This document shows positions 30,906-40,618 of a stretch of 41,177 nucleotides of DNA, piece by piece. The stretch's first letter is position 1, and each line of letters begins with the position of its first letter. The stretch covers positions 1 through 41,177 of the forward strand of contig NZLU01000003.1 of the NCBI GenBank assembly GCA_002692725.1, written 5' to 3'. A program made the translations under genes and the position numbers. The notes below the pieces were generated by a model that had not been told where the DNA came from, did not search any database, and saw only the letters and a program-made list of their open reading frames with translations. The DNA comes from Ponticaulis sp. Lineage in GTDB: Bacteria > Pseudomonadota > Alphaproteobacteria > Caulobacterales > Hyphomonadaceae.

Positions 30906-32239
30906 GTCACATTCTTGAGGCATTTGGCGGGCTCCGACCGTTTGCCAGAGCGCTCAATAAGCCGCCTTCGACTGTCCAGTATTGGATTGAGAAAGGCGGA
31001 TTGCCATCCTCCGTCGTTTCAACCGTTTTTGACCTGTCTGAAACTCAGGGGTTGGGGTTGTCCCGCAACCAAATTCAGGCGGCGTCGCTCAGTGCTGAGA
31101 AGATGTCCTCACTGGCGGATTCCGATGATTTCCATCACGCGATTTCATCCATCGAAGAAATCATTGACGAGGCGCGGAATGGCCGGATGTATATTCTGGT
31201 CGACGCGGAGGACCGCGAGAATGAAGGTGATCTGATCATCCCGGCTCAGTTTGCAACGCCAACAGCTGTAAACTTCATGGCAACACATGGCCGCGGTCTG
31301 ATTTGTCTGGCGATGACGGCGGAGCGGGCGAACATCCTGAACCTCGAGCCGATGACACGGGACAATCAGGAAAGCATGGGCACAGCCTTTACTGTTTCGA
31401 TTGAGGCCAAAGAGGGCGTCACGACGGGTATTTCGGCGCATGATCGCGCACGCACTGTGGCCGTGGCGATAGATCCGACCAAAACCCGACATGATATTGT
31501 GACCCCGGGACATGTGTTCCCGCTCATGGCCAAGGATGGCGGTGTGCTCGTTCGGGCAGGGCATACGGAAGCGGCTGTCGATATCTCCAGAATGGCCGGG
31601 CTGTATCCGGCCGGCGTCATTTGCGAGATCATGAATGAAGATGGCAGTATGGCCCGTCTGCCTGATCTGGTGGGCTTCGCTCAGCGTCATAATCTGAAAA
31701 TCGGAACGATTGCGGATTTGATTGCTTATCGGCGCCGGAATGATCGGTTTCTTGAGCGGCGAATTGATGTGCCGTTCCAGTCAGAACATGCAGACGGGTT
31801 TCGCGCTATCGTATTCAAGAACACACTCGATGGCACAGAGCATCTGGCATTGGTTCATGGCAAAATCAGTCCAGAAGAGCCGGTGCTGACACGCGTTCAC
31901 CGGGTGAACTTCATGAGTGATGTTCTGTCTGAAAAGGGCAAGCGGTCTGGCCTTGTTGAGTCGGCGATGAAGACAATTGCTGAGGCCGATGAGCCCGGTG
32001 TTGTCATTCTGATCAATTCTGCTCGCAATGACAGCCTGGCAGAGAGCCTTGGCGCGGCCAGCGAAAAACCGGCCGATCCGACTTTGCCTCTGCGGGAATA
32101 CGGCGTTGGCGCGCAGATCATGAAGGATCTCGGTATCCGCAAGATGATCATCCTGACGACGCAGAAGCCATCCCGCGTTGCAGGTCTTGATGGTTATGGC
32201 CTCAGCCTCGAAGGCTGGCGGCTGCTAAAAGAAGTATAA
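30893..32239 (+). CDS. ribB: HTH-RibB fusion with degenerate RibA (RibX-like) domain
   Basis: 448 residues. Residues 1-60 form a helix-turn-helix ([29 protein letters not shown] in parts) like the small YdaS/carph-type HTH proteins. Residues about 86-285 are a complete 3,4-dihydroxy-2-butanone-4-phosphate synthase: [10 protein letters not shown] (104-113), [26 protein letters not shown] and [10 protein letters not shown]. Residues 290-448 follow the GTP cyclohydrolase II fold ([28 protein letters not shown]), but the zinc site CxxGD...CxC is replaced by [13 protein letters not shown], so that activity must be lost. RibB catalysis is expected and RibA activity is not. The HTH suggests feedback control of the operon; no FMN riboswitch is seen. 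Confidence 0.92.
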   Translation: MSDLSHILEAFGGLRPFARALNKPPSTVQYWIEKGGLPSSVVSTVFDLSETQGLGLSRNQIQAASLSAEKMSSLADSDDFHHAISSIEEIIDEARNGRMYILVDAEDRENEGDLIIPAQFATPTAVNFMATHGRGLICLAMTAERANILNLEPMTRDNQESMGTAFTVSIEAKEGVTTGISAHDRARTVAVAIDPTKTRHDIVTPGHVFPLMAKDGGVLVRAGHTEAAVDISRMAGLYPAGVICEIMNEDGSMARLPDLVGFAQRHNLKIGTIADLIAYRRRNDRFLERRIDVPFQSEHADGFRAIVFKNTLDGTEHLALVHGKISPEEPVLTRVHRVNFMSDVLSEKGKRSGLVESAMKTIAEADEPGVVILINSARNDSLAESLGAASEKPADPTLPLREYGVGAQIMKDLGIRKMIILTTQKPSRVAGLDGYGLSLEGWRLLKEV

Positions 32240-32243
32240 ATTT

Positions 32244-32675
32244 ATGTCCCCTAGAATTCTGATGATCACGTCCCGCTACTATGAGCGGATCGCACTGGAG
32301 CTGGAAGCTGGAGCGCATGAAGTGTTGGACGCAGCGGGCGCGACAACGACCGTCAAACTTGTGCCAGGTGCATTTGAGATTCCGGCCGCTGTGGCGATGG
32401 CCGCAGACAGTGACCTGTATGATGGTTATGTCACGCTGGGCTGTGTTGTTCGCGGCGAAACCACACATTATGACTATGTTTGTGGAGAATCGGCGCGCGG
32501 CCTGATGGACTTATCGGTTGGGCGGCGGCTCGCGATCGGTTATGGCATTCTGACTGTTGAAAATCAGGATCAGGCCTGGGTTCGCGCGGACCGGAAACAG
32601 AAAAACAAAGGTGCGGACGCAGCCAATGCCATGTTGTCCATGATCGCCTTTCGCAAGGACTTATTACGCGGATGA
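32244..32675 (+). CDS. ribH: 6,7-dimethyl-8-ribityllumazine synthase
   Basis: 143 residues. RibH condenses the RibB product with the pyrimidine to make lumazine. Motifs: PGAFEIPAA and TLGCVVRGETTHYDYVC with the catalytic His75, then YGILTVENQDQAWVRA. Two extra features of the group, the IALELEAGAHEVL helix and the RADRKQKNKGADAANA segment, are present. It begins 4 bases after the HTH-RibB stop and overlaps nusB by 4 bases. Confidence 0.97.
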   Translation: MSPRILMITSRYYERIALELEAGAHEVLDAAGATTTVKLVPGAFEIPAAVAMAADSDLYDGYVTLGCVVRGETTHYDYVCGESARGLMDLSVGRRLAIGYGILTVENQDQAWVRADRKQKNKGADAANAMLSMIAFRKDLLRG

Positions 32676-33172
32676 CATCCTCACAAAAGCTGCCCCACGA
32701 TATTGTTCGGTTGCGTCGATCTGGCGCCCGGCTTGCAGCCGTGCAGGCGCTCTATCTACTGGAAATGACCGATCGCGGCGCGGGTGGCGTGATCCGCGAA
32801 TTCATGGAGGACCGTCTCGGTCTGGATGATGAAGGAAACCCCGTTGAGGATGCCGACCCTGATCTGTTCAAAGGCATCGTCAATGGCGTCGTTGAGAAAC
32901 AGTCTCTGATCGATGATGCGATCCGCGGCCGACTTGCAAAAAACTGGCGTCTGGACCGGATTGATTCGACGACCCGAGCGATCTTGCGCTGCGCCGTACA
33001 GGAGCTGGCAACGCGGGCCGATCTGTCGAATGCTGTAATCATCGAAGAATATGTCGGGATTGCGCACGCCTTTTTCGATGGGGATGAGCCGAAGTTTGTG
33101 AATGGCCTCTTGGATAAGGTGGCGGCGGATGTGCGGCCAAATGGAATTCCTGTGGGGTTTGCCGACAGTTGA
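32672..33172 (+). CDS. nusB: Transcription antitermination factor NusB
   Basis: 166 residues. NusB with NusE binds the boxA element of rRNA leaders and prevents early termination. Family pattern: RRSGARLAAVQALYLLEMT, a helical middle with DDAIRGRLAKNWRLDRIDSTTRAIL, ELATRADLSNAVIIEEYV and KFVNGLLDKVA. It starts in an ATGA overlap with ribH and overlaps the thiL start by 4 bases. The ribH-nusB-thiL order is widely conserved in bacteria. Confidence 0.96.
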   Translation: MTSSQKLPHDIVRLRRSGARLAAVQALYLLEMTDRGAGGVIREFMEDRLGLDDEGNPVEDADPDLFKGIVNGVVEKQSLIDDAIRGRLAKNWRLDRIDSTTRAILRCAVQELATRADLSNAVIIEEYVGIAHAFFDGDEPKFVNGLLDKVAADVRPNGIPVGFADS

Positions 33173-34137
33173 AGGAATTCGATCTCATCCAGAATCTGAT
33201 AGCGCCATTGGTTCGGTTTGATGGTGCAGACGGTTTGACCGATGATGTCAGTTTGCTGCCAAGATTTGACGGTGCAGCGGTTATTACGACCGACACTTTG
33301 GTCGAAAATGTCCATTTTCGTTCCGCTGATCCGCTCTATTCCGTCGGTCAAAAGCTTGTTCGGGTGAATGTATCGGACTGCCTCGCAAAAGGGGCCAAAC
33401 CGAAATTCGCCTTGCTGAATTTGACGCTTCCCAATTCCATGAGTGATCAGCAAATCAGAGATATAATGGGTGGTGTCAGCGCCGACCTGACTTATTTCGA
33501 AATGTCTCTCATTGGCGGAGATACAACATCATCGCCTACAGACCTCGTCGTGTCTCTGACCGTGATCGGCGAATGTGCGGAAGGCGCGCCTGTCAGGCGG
33601 TCCGGTGCCTGTGTCGGGGATGATATCTGGGTGACGGGCACAATTGGTGATTCGGGGCTCGGGCTGAGACTGCCCCCGGCTGAAGTCTCAGTATTTCCTG
33701 ATCTCCTTCAAGCGTATCTGGTTCCGTCGGTTCCGGATAGTCAGATCGCAGAGTGTATTTCTCTCTATGCCAATAGTTCGGTGGACGTCTCTGACGGCTT
33801 GGTAGCGGATCTGACGCATATCGTTGAGTGTTCTGGCGTCCGAGCGCAAATCAGCCTGTCAGATATTCCTGTTTCCGACGCTGCAGACCGATATCTGGAC
33901 CGATCAGAAGCGACCCTCCGAAAGGAAGACCTGCTCGGCTTCGGAGATGACTATCAATGCCTGTTCACCGCGCCACAATCGGTGCGACCAGTCATTCTTT
34001 CCTGGGCAAGCGAGAACGCAATTCGCCTGTCCAGGATAGGCAAGGTTCTTGAAGGTCAGGGGGTTAGCTTGCTGGGTGCAGACGGTCAGCCTTTAAGAAT
34101 CGTAAACGGCGGCTGGCAACATGAGACGAACTCATAA
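33169..34137 (+). CDS. thiL: Thiamine-monophosphate kinase
   Basis: 322 residues. ThiL phosphorylates thiamine monophosphate to thiamine pyrophosphate with ATP and Mg2+. Family pattern: KEFDLIQNLI, DDVSLLPRFD, ITTDTLVENVHFRS, RVNVSDCLAKGAKPKF, SLIGGDTTSSP and VDVSDGLVADL, then FGDDYQCLFT. The start is TTG at 33169 within the nusB stop. It uses the product of the ThiS-ThiG pathway encoded 20 kb away in this window. The C-terminal end is short but the fold seems complete. Confidence 0.95.
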   Translation: MKEFDLIQNLIAPLVRFDGADGLTDDVSLLPRFDGAAVITTDTLVENVHFRSADPLYSVGQKLVRVNVSDCLAKGAKPKFALLNLTLPNSMSDQQIRDIMGGVSADLTYFEMSLIGGDTTSSPTDLVVSLTVIGECAEGAPVRRSGACVGDDIWVTGTIGDSGLGLRLPPAEVSVFPDLLQAYLVPSVPDSQIAECISLYANSSVDVSDGLVADLTHIVECSGVRAQISLSDIPVSDAADRYLDRSEATLRKEDLLGFGDDYQCLFTAPQSVRPVILSWASENAIRLSRIGKVLEGQGVSLLGADGQPLRIVNGGWQHETNS

Positions 34138-34163
34138 CAAGTTGTCATGATTTTTCTGCCATT

Positions 34164-34616
34164 ATGGCGTCCATGACTAACTCTCTTCGCCTGCTTCTGT
34201 CCGTATTTCTGATCACATGTGTCGCCCTCATGACACCTGTTAATTCTGCCTATGCGGCTGGAGGCGAAGAAGAAACTTCGTCCGGTTCCAATAAAACACT
34301 GGATCTTTCGAACCTCGTTCTTCCTGTGGAAGATGATGGGAAGCTGATCAACTATCTGTTTGTGAGTGTGATTATCACGGTCGCTGATGGCAATGATCAT
34401 TGGAAGCTGCGGGAAGAAGCGCACATTCTGAGAGATGAAATTCTCAAAGAAGCGCACAAGCAAACTGTTGGGCTCGAAAACCACCCAATGGAACTGGACA
34501 AAGTGAAGTTCCGCAAGATGCTGGATACGGTTTTTGATCGCGAAGTGGGTCCACATTCCATTGCATCGATCGAGATACTTGCCAGTGACTCACTGAATAT
34601 TTTCATAGAAGGCTGA
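34164..34616 (+). CDS. FliL-like exported protein
   Basis: 150 residues. Signal peptide about 1-32 (cleaved after AYA), then a short Glu/Ser linker, then a FliL-like domain (about 45-150) with LPVEDDGKLINYLFVSVIITV, a helix (LREEAHILRDEILKEAHK) and FRKMLDTVFDREVG. The pattern resembles the periplasmic part of FliL, the flagellar stator-associated protein, but without its membrane anchor and outside any flagellar gene set. A general stomatin-like/FliL-like role is only inferred. It follows thiL by 26 bases and ends the operon. Confidence 0.65.
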   Translation: MASMTNSLRLLLSVFLITCVALMTPVNSAYAAGGEEETSSGSNKTLDLSNLVLPVEDDGKLINYLFVSVIITVADGNDHWKLREEAHILRDEILKEAHKQTVGLENHPMELDKVKFRKMLDTVFDREVGPHSIASIEILASDSLNIFIEG

Positions 34617-34829
34617 AGACCAGAGCCTCCCCCGAACAGCCTGTGTCACAGCTAAAATAATTCCAAAAAAACAGAGTTTACGAGCAGAATTTCACCTGTT
34701 CGTTGACGACGCTTGCGTACGTTCCCCGCATTTGGCAACAATGCAGAATAAAAAAACGGGGGCTGTGGTCTGGATATCCTGTCCGGGCTGTGGGCAGCGC
34801 CAATAATAAAAAATCTAGTGAGGAAAGTC
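34617..34829. promoter_or_regulatory. Upstream region of hppA
   Basis: About 210 bases without a gene. TTGACG at 34702 could be a -35 element, but I see no clear -10 match at the right spacing. No terminator with a U-tract is evident. AGTGAGGAAAG before the ATG supplies the ribosome binding site of hppA. Confidence 0.35.
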
Positions 34830-36992
34830 ATGGACCCAACCATTGTAGTTGTCCTTGTCGTCGTGGCCGCTTTGGCTGCGATTGCATTCGGCTTCGTACA
34901 GAGCCGCTCCATTATGCGTGCGTCAGCAGGCAATGAGCGGATGCAGGAAATTGCCAAGGCCATTCAGGAAGGCGCAGATGCTTATTTGTCTCGCCAGTAC
35001 AAGACAATCGGCATTGTCGGCGTCGGCATTGCTATTGCGTTGCTTGCCGCCTTTCAGGGCAGCATCATTATTGTCGTCGGTTTTATCCTGGGCGCTGTTT
35101 TGTCTGGTGCGGCCGGTTTCATTGGAATGAAGGTTTCCGTTCAGGCGAACGTCCGAACAACGGAAGCGTCGCAAACTGGCGGACTTGCCGCCGGACTGGA
35201 CATGGCCTTCAAATCAGGTGCCGTAACCGGCCTTCTGGTTGTTGGTCTCGCTCTGCTCGGAACGGCCGGGTATTACGGCATTCTGACGGCGATTGGGCTC
35301 GATGGCAGCGACCGAACGCTGGTTGACGGGCTCGTTGCCCTGGGTTTCGGCGCGTCTCTGATCTCGATTTTTGCGCGTCTGGGCGGCGGTATCTTCACCA
35401 AAGGTGCCGACGTTGGCGGGGACATGGTCGGCAAGGTTGAAGCCGGAATTCCGGAAGATGATCCGCGAAACGCTGCAACGATTGCTGACAATGTCGGCGA
35501 CAATGTTGGCGATTGTGCGGGCATGGCGGCTGACTTGTTTGAAACCTATGCCGTGACACTGGTCGCGACCATGGTTCTGGCGTCCATTTTCTTCACGGGT
35601 GGTGCGGCGACGACCATGATGCTCCTGCCACTTGCCATTGGTGGCGTCTGTATTTTCGGTTCGATCATCGGGACGTTCTTTGTGCGTCTCGGCAAGGACA
35701 ACAATGTGATGGGGGCACTCTATAAAGGGTTTGTCGCCACTGCGTTGTTCTCGGCCATTGGCGTTGCAGCCGTTATCTTCCTTCTTATGGGAGATTTCGG
35801 TGCGACCGTTGAGACCAGTGCGGGGCTCGTGATGAGCGCGACGGATCTGATGCTCTGTGGCCTGACGGGTTTGCTGGTTACGGGTCTGATTGTCTGGATC
35901 ACTGAATATTATACCGGCACGGATTACCGGCCAGTGCGTTCGGTGGCTCAGGCGTCCGTCTCCGGGCACGGCACGAACGTGATTCAGGGCCTTGCTGTCT
36001 CGCTTGAGGCGTGTGCTCTGCCAGCACTGGTGATCATTGCGGGCATTATTGTTACTTTTAACCTCGCCGGACTGTTCGGTATTGCGATTGCGACAACCAC
36101 TATGCTGGCTCTAGCCGGTATGGTTGTGGCGCTGGACGCGTTCGGACCGGTAACAGACAATGCTGGTGGCATTGCTGAAATGGCAGGTCTCGATGATTCC
36201 GTTCGGACCACGACGGATACGCTGGATGCAGTTGGTAACACGACCAAAGCCGTGACAAAGGGCTATGCCATTGGGTCCGCGGGTCTGGGTGCGCTAGTTC
36301 TGTTCGCCGCATACACAGAGGATCTGAAATTCTTCACGTCGACTGCAGGCGAGGGGTCATTCTTTAATGGCGTGGTTGCCGACTTCTCGCTCTCCAACCC
36401 TTATGTGGTTGTGGGTCTGTTGTTTGGTGGACTTCTGCCATTCCTGTTCGGCGGGATGTCGATGATGTCCGTTGGCCGGGCCGCACAGGATGTGGTGGAA
36501 GAGGTGCGTCGCCAGTTCCGCGAAATGCCGGGGATCATGACTTTCGAACAGCGTCCGGATTATGGACGAGCAGTCGATATTCTTACTCAGGCCGCCATTC
36601 GCGAGATGATTGCGCCGTCCTTGCTGCCGGTGCTGTCGCCGCTGGCTTTGTTCGGTGTGATTCTTCTGATTGCGGGTAAAGGTGCTGCATTCTCAGCACT
36701 CGGTGCCATGCTGCTCGGGGTGATTGTCACCGGCCTGTTCGTCGCGATTTCGATGACGTCTGGCGGTGGAGCGTGGGACAATGCCAAAAAATCCTTCGAA
36801 GACGGCTTTGTCGACAAGGATGGCGTCAAGCATTTGAAAGGCTCAGATGCGCATAAGGCCTCTGTCACAGGTGACACCGTTGGTGATCCTTATAAGGACA
36901 CGTCGGGTCCGGCAGTGAACCCGATGATCAAGATCACGAACATTGTGGCGCTGTTGCTGCTGGCTATCATTGCGCACTGGAGCGCGCACTGA
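34830..36992 (+). CDS. hppA: Membrane-bound H+-pyrophosphatase, K+-independent type
   Basis: 720 residues with about 16 membrane segments. The pump uses pyrophosphate hydrolysis to move protons out across the inner membrane. The substrate site is clear: [21 protein letters not shown] (191-211) and [21 protein letters not shown] (220-240), then [16 protein letters not shown] (436-451). In the region that sets potassium dependence the sequence is [16 protein letters not shown], with Lys473 and Thr476. K+-dependent enzymes have Ala at the first position, so this is a K+-independent H+-PPase. ATG at 34830 has the better ribosome binding site. A terminator follows. Confidence 0.97.
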   Translation: MDPTIVVVLVVVAALAAIAFGFVQSRSIMRASAGNERMQEIAKAIQEGADAYLSRQYKTIGIVGVGIAIALLAAFQGSIIIVVGFILGAVLSGAAGFIGMKVSVQANVRTTEASQTGGLAAGLDMAFKSGAVTGLLVVGLALLGTAGYYGILTAIGLDGSDRTLVDGLVALGFGASLISIFARLGGGIFTKGADVGGDMVGKVEAGIPEDDPRNAATIADNVGDNVGDCAGMAADLFETYAVTLVATMVLASIFFTGGAATTMMLLPLAIGGVCIFGSIIGTFFVRLGKDNNVMGALYKGFVATALFSAIGVAAVIFLLMGDFGATVETSAGLVMSATDLMLCGLTGLLVTGLIVWITEYYTGTDYRPVRSVAQASVSGHGTNVIQGLAVSLEACALPALVIIAGIIVTFNLAGLFGIAIATTTMLALAGMVVALDAFGPVTDNAGGIAEMAGLDDSVRTTTDTLDAVGNTTKAVTKGYAIGSAGLGALVLFAAYTEDLKFFTSTAGEGSFFNGVVADFSLSNPYVVVGLLFGGLLPFLFGGMSMMSVGRAAQDVVEEVRRQFREMPGIMTFEQRPDYGRAVDILTQAAIREMIAPSLLPVLSPLALFGVILLIAGKGAAFSALGAMLLGVIVTGLFVAISMTSGGGAWDNAKKSFEDGFVDKDGVKHLKGSDAHKASVTGDTVGDPYKDTSGPAVNPMIKITNIVALLLLAIIAHWSAH

Positions 36993-37021
36993 TTGCCCGC
37001 CCAAAGGATACAAACAGAAAA

Positions 37022-37045
37022 GCCCGGCACTGCCGGGCTTTTTTT
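37022..37045 (+). terminator. Intrinsic terminator between hppA and bamE
   Basis: A 7-bp GC stem (GCCCGGC with GCCGGGC) with an ACT loop, flanked by AAAA and by seven T residues. It ends hppA and, read the other way, can also end the convergent bamE transcript. Confidence 0.92.
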
Positions 37046-37068
37046 GTGTCTATTGTCGGGAAGGTGAC

Positions 37069-37533
37069 TTAGTTGCCGATGTCGCCAGGGCCCTGACGTT
37101 GTGCAGGCAGGGCAACCCGGCCCACATTGCCGAAAATCTGCTCGAGCAATCCGAGTTGGCGACCGCGGGTCGCTGTTTCGCGAGACGCGTATTGAATCAC
37201 ACGGCCGTCGGTTTCATCGTACTGAAGAACTTCTTCAACGACATCTTCTTCATTGAAGCGAATGGCTGTGATCTCGCGGGAAACGACGCGGGGATGATAA
37301 AAAGCAAACCGTTCGCGTGTTGCGCTCAGATAGATCCAGGTGTCGTCATTGAACAGACTGGAGGTGGAGGGTGAACCGAGAGTCGCCAGAACGGTAGACC
37401 GGGTGTCTTCACCCGGTTTGACATCGGCAGGGGCCGTTTCATCTGCGACATAGCCTTGATAGTCCCGGCTCGCGCTCGCACATGAGGAGAGAACAGCGGC
37501 TGAAGCCAGGATCATCAACAAATTACGCGACAT
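37069..37533 (-). CDS. bamE: Outer membrane assembly lipoprotein BamE
   Basis: 154 residues. A lipoprotein signal with lipobox LSSC (Cys18) is followed by a SmpA/OmlA domain: PGEDTRSTVLATLGSPSTSS, TWIYLSATRERFAFYHPRVVSREI and FNEEDVVEEVLQYDETDG. BamE is an accessory lipoprotein of the BAM complex, which inserts beta-barrel proteins in the outer membrane. The C-terminal tail after about residue 125 is longer than in E. coli, as is common in alphaproteobacteria. It is divergent from the chaperone gene. Confidence 0.95.
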   Translation of the reverse strand: MSRNLLMILASAAVLSSCASASRDYQGYVADETAPADVKPGEDTRSTVLATLGSPSTSSLFNDDTWIYLSATRERFAFYHPRVVSREITAIRFNEEDVVEEVLQYDETDGRVIQYASRETATRGRQLGLLEQIFGNVGRVALPAQRQGPGDIGN

Positions 37534-37604
37534 ATGTCTTCTCCTTAGAACACACCTGACCTACGAGTAGTGATCGGGTTTTGCAAGAAGAGAGCGCTTT
37601 TCTG

Positions 37605-38150
37605 ATGAAATTGTCACGTCTGTTTCGCGGTAAAGCAGATCGCAAAAGCAGGGCAAGGCAGCTTTTTGACGCTGTCACCGCTCAGTCCAGGCGACCTGAC
37701 CTCTATCTGTCCGATGGCATATCAGACAGTTTCGAGGGCAGATTCGAAGCGATTACTTTGCACTCGGCATTGTTGATGCGACGACTGAGGCAAATCACGC
37801 CTGACGGCAAGCCATTATACGACCAGTACGGCGAAATCGTTTTTTCGAGCTTCGATCACGCCTATCGGGAGATTGGAACGGGAGATCTGCTGGTCGGCAA
37901 AAAGATGCGCAAGTTGGGTGAAAGCTATATCGGCCGAATCAAAGCCTACGATGACGCGCTCGAGCAATCTGTTGGGACCCTAGAAGATGTGCTGAATCGC
38001 AATTTGTTCGAGGGACGATCGGGAGTGAATGAGGCCGGTATGGCAGAGTATATCAGGCATGCCGATGAATGTCTTGCCAAACAGACGGATGAGTCCCTAT
38101 TGAGGGGCCAAATAGACTGGCCTGAGCCGTCAGAGTTTTTAACATCCTGA
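37605..38150 (+). CDS. Ubiquinol-cytochrome c chaperone (CBP3-like)
   Basis: 181 residues matching the ubiquinol-cytochrome c chaperone family (CBP3/UQCC1), which helps cytochrome b of the bc1 complex to fold and be inserted. Seen: ARQLFDAVTAQSRRPDLYL, DSFEGRFEAITLHSALLMRRL, FSSFDHAYREIGTGDLLVGKKMRKLGE in parts, and YIGRIKAYDDALE. ATG at 37605 is taken as start; TTG at 37581 is in frame. In many alphaproteobacteria a DUF177 (YceD-like) gene follows, but here plsX comes next. Confidence 0.93.
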   Translation: MKLSRLFRGKADRKSRARQLFDAVTAQSRRPDLYLSDGISDSFEGRFEAITLHSALLMRRLRQITPDGKPLYDQYGEIVFSSFDHAYREIGTGDLLVGKKMRKLGESYIGRIKAYDDALEQSVGTLEDVLNRNLFEGRSGVNEAGMAEYIRHADECLAKQTDESLLRGQIDWPEPSEFLTS

Positions 38151-38223
38151 ACGACCGGACGCCTTGCCCTGATTGATCGATCAAAATTGGATGGCTGTGA
38201 CGTTGGAATGCACTGGAGCAGAA

Positions 38224-39276
38224 ATGTCTTCAAATGATCTGGTTCTCTCCGTCGATGCAATGGGCGGTGACAACGCGCCCGGCATTGTACTGGAAGGACT
38301 GCTCACATTTGTGAGGGCGCACCCCAATGCGCGTGCGCTGGTGCATGGCGACGCGTCGAAACTGTCATCCTTTATAGATCAACATGCCGAGTTGAAGGCT
38401 GCCTGCGAAATTCGCCACACCGACAAAGCCGTGGCAATGGACGCCAAGCCGAGTCAGGCGCTGAAGGGGCGTAAGGACACAAGCATGTGCAACATGCTTG
38501 AGAGCGTCAAAACAGGTGAAGCCAGCGTTGCTGTGTCTGCGGGCAATACCGGCGCACTCATGGCGATGTCGACCTTTGTGCTCAAGCGGATGCCCGGGGT
38601 TCACAGACCTGCACTGACCGCGCTCTGGCCTACTGTTCGCGGCTCCAGTGTCGTGCTGGACGTCGGTGCGAATGTCGAAGTTGACGCTGAGCAATTGGTT
38701 GAATTTGCGATTATGGGCTCTGCCTATGCGCGCGCGATCAATGGCCTTGAGCGCCCGACTATCGGTCTGCTGAATATTGGCTCTGAAGAAATGAAGGGCA
38801 TTGAAACCGTCAAAGGCGCGGCAGAATTGCTCCGGAATCTTGATATTGGTCTCAATTACAAGGGATTTGTCGAAGGTAACGATATCTCGCTAGGGACAAC
38901 AGACGTTGTTGTCACCGATGGTTATACCGGAAATATCGCGCTCAAAACAGCAGAGGGCACGGCGAAGTTCATTGGTGGCCTGATGCGGGATGCCTTAAAG
39001 AGCTCACCGGTCTCGATGGCGGGTGGTTTGCTTGCGCGTTCGAGCCTCAGCAAGCTGAAGGACCGCATCGATCCCAATAAAATCAATGGCGGTGTGCTTC
39101 TTGGGGTGAATGGAATCGTGCTTAAAAGTCATGGTGGCGCGACAGCTGAAGGTTTTGCCACAGCCCTCAGAATAGCTTATAGCGTCGGAAACAGTACATT
39201 TATCAGGGATGTGGAAGAGAGCCTTACCCTGTTTAAGGCGTCTCAGACAGATACCCGGGAAACCATCGTTTCATGA
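38224..39276 (+). CDS. plsX: Phosphate acyltransferase PlsX
   Basis: 350 residues. PlsX makes acyl-phosphate from acyl-ACP for phospholipid synthesis, on the inner face of the membrane. Motifs: [18 protein letters not shown] near the start, then [39 protein letters not shown] and [28 protein letters not shown] lies 5 bases before ATG at 38224. It overlaps fabH by 4 bases, so the two lipid genes are co-translated. Confidence 0.97.
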   Translation: MSSNDLVLSVDAMGGDNAPGIVLEGLLTFVRAHPNARALVHGDASKLSSFIDQHAELKAACEIRHTDKAVAMDAKPSQALKGRKDTSMCNMLESVKTGEASVAVSAGNTGALMAMSTFVLKRMPGVHRPALTALWPTVRGSSVVLDVGANVEVDAEQLVEFAIMGSAYARAINGLERPTIGLLNIGSEEMKGIETVKGAAELLRNLDIGLNYKGFVEGNDISLGTTDVVVTDGYTGNIALKTAEGTAKFIGGLMRDALKSSPVSMAGGLLARSSLSKLKDRIDPNKINGGVLLGVNGIVLKSHGGATAEGFATALRIAYSVGNSTFIRDVEESLTLFKASQTDTRETIVS

Positions 39277-40244
39277 AAACAGTCATCCGCGTCACCGGTG
39301 TAGGGCGTTATCTGCCGGAAAGAATTCTCACCAATGACGATCTGTCTCGAATGGTCGACACGAATGACGAATGGATTCATGCGCGCACGGGCATTCGCAG
39401 CCGACATATCGCAGCAGATGGCGAGACAACCTCGGATCTCGCAAAAATTGCGGCGGAAAACGCCCTGAAGTCAGCCGGCCTGACTTCAGATGATATTGAT
39501 CTTATTGTGCTCGCAACTGCGACGCCGGACCTGACCTTTCCAGCGACCGCGACCATGGTTCAGGAAAAAATAGGTATGCGGCAGGGCGCGGCGTTCGATG
39601 TGGGCGCTGTGTGCTCGGGGTTTGTTTTTGCCCTGGCGACGGCAGACGGGCTTATGCGCAATTCGGGCTTCAAGAAAGCTCTCGTGATCGGAGCGGAAAC
39701 GTTTTCTCGCATTCTGGACTGGTCTGACCGGACCACGTGCGTGCTGTTTGGCGACGGAGCGGGCGCAATTGTTCTTGAGGCCGATCAGGTGGACGACGAT
39801 GTCCAGATTGGCCTGCTCGGCCATCATTTGCGAACCGATGGCGCGCACAAAGAGCTACTCTATGTTGATGGCGGACCGTCTGCGACACAGACTGTTGGTC
39901 ACCTTCGCATGGTTGGGAATCAGGTGTTCAAACATGCAGTGGTCAACATCTCCGGTGCCGTAAAATCACTGCTGGAGAACGCTCAGGTCGACCATGATTC
40001 TGTGGATTGGTTCGTTCCGCATCAGGCCAATCAACGCATCCTTGATGGAGTTGCGAAAAGATTGTCCGTGGACTCTGCGAAAATTGTGTCTACTGTAGGT
40101 AAACATGGAAATACTTCAGCAGCATCAGTGCCTTTAGCGCTATCAGAAGCAATTGATGATGGCAGAATTAAACAAGGTCACCTGATCCTTACTGAAGCCA
40201 TGGGAGGAGGATTTGCCTGGGGTGCGAACCTTTTCCGTTTGTAA
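39273..40244 (+). CDS. fabH: 3-oxoacyl-ACP synthase III
   Basis: 323 residues. FabH starts fatty acid synthesis by condensing acetyl-CoA with malonyl-ACP. Catalytic triad: Cys114 in GAVCSGF, His250 in VPHQANQRI, and Asn280 in KHGNTSAAS. The N-terminus has [16 protein letters not shown] and [14 protein letters not shown]. It begins inside the plsX stop (ATGA). Confidence 0.98.
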   Translation: MKTVIRVTGVGRYLPERILTNDDLSRMVDTNDEWIHARTGIRSRHIAADGETTSDLAKIAAENALKSAGLTSDDIDLIVLATATPDLTFPATATMVQEKIGMRQGAAFDVGAVCSGFVFALATADGLMRNSGFKKALVIGAETFSRILDWSDRTTCVLFGDGAGAIVLEADQVDDDVQIGLLGHHLRTDGAHKELLYVDGGPSATQTVGHLRMVGNQVFKHAVVNISGAVKSLLENAQVDHDSVDWFVPHQANQRILDGVAKRLSVDSAKIVSTVGKHGNTSAASVPLALSEAIDDGRIKQGHLILTEAMGGGFAWGANLFRL

Positions 40245-40297
40245 GAGTTTCGTTAACACTTTGGTTGTCTTCTGTTAAGGCTGTTAAGGAGGTGGGA

Positions 40298-40606
40298 GTG
40301 CAGCACGATAGAGCCGTCACCCGAGCCGAGATCATGGATTCTCTCGTTCGTGAAGTTGGATTGACCCGTCAGGATTCTGGCGAACTTCTGGAGCGAGTAC
40401 TCGAGCTCATTTCTGAAGATCTGACGGAAGGAAACACGGTCAAATTGGCCCGTTTCGGTAATTTCGTCGTGCGTAGCAAGAATGCGAGGATGGGACGTAA
40501 TCCCAAAACGCGCGTGTCTGCAGAGATTTCTGCGCGCCGTGTCGTCGCGTTCAGGCCGTCTCCCCTTCTCAAACAGCGTGTGGATAAGTCTTTAAACAAA
40601 GAATAA
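40298..40606 (+). CDS. ihfA: Integration host factor alpha subunit
   Basis: 102 residues of the HU/IHF family: VTRAEIMDSLVREVGLTRQDS, ISEDLTEGNTVKLARFGNFVVR and KNARMGRNPKTRV with the DNA-intercalating proline region RMGRNPKT. The start is GTG at 40298, with AAGGAGG 5 bases upstream. Earlier in-frame TTG at 40265 lacks that signal. IHF bends DNA at specific sites and serves as accessory factor for recombination and replication. Confidence 0.95.
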   Translation: MQHDRAVTRAEIMDSLVREVGLTRQDSGELLERVLELISEDLTEGNTVKLARFGNFVVRSKNARMGRNPKTRVSAEISARRVVAFRPSPLLKQRVDKSLNKE

Positions 40607-40618
40607 GGGATACATCAG

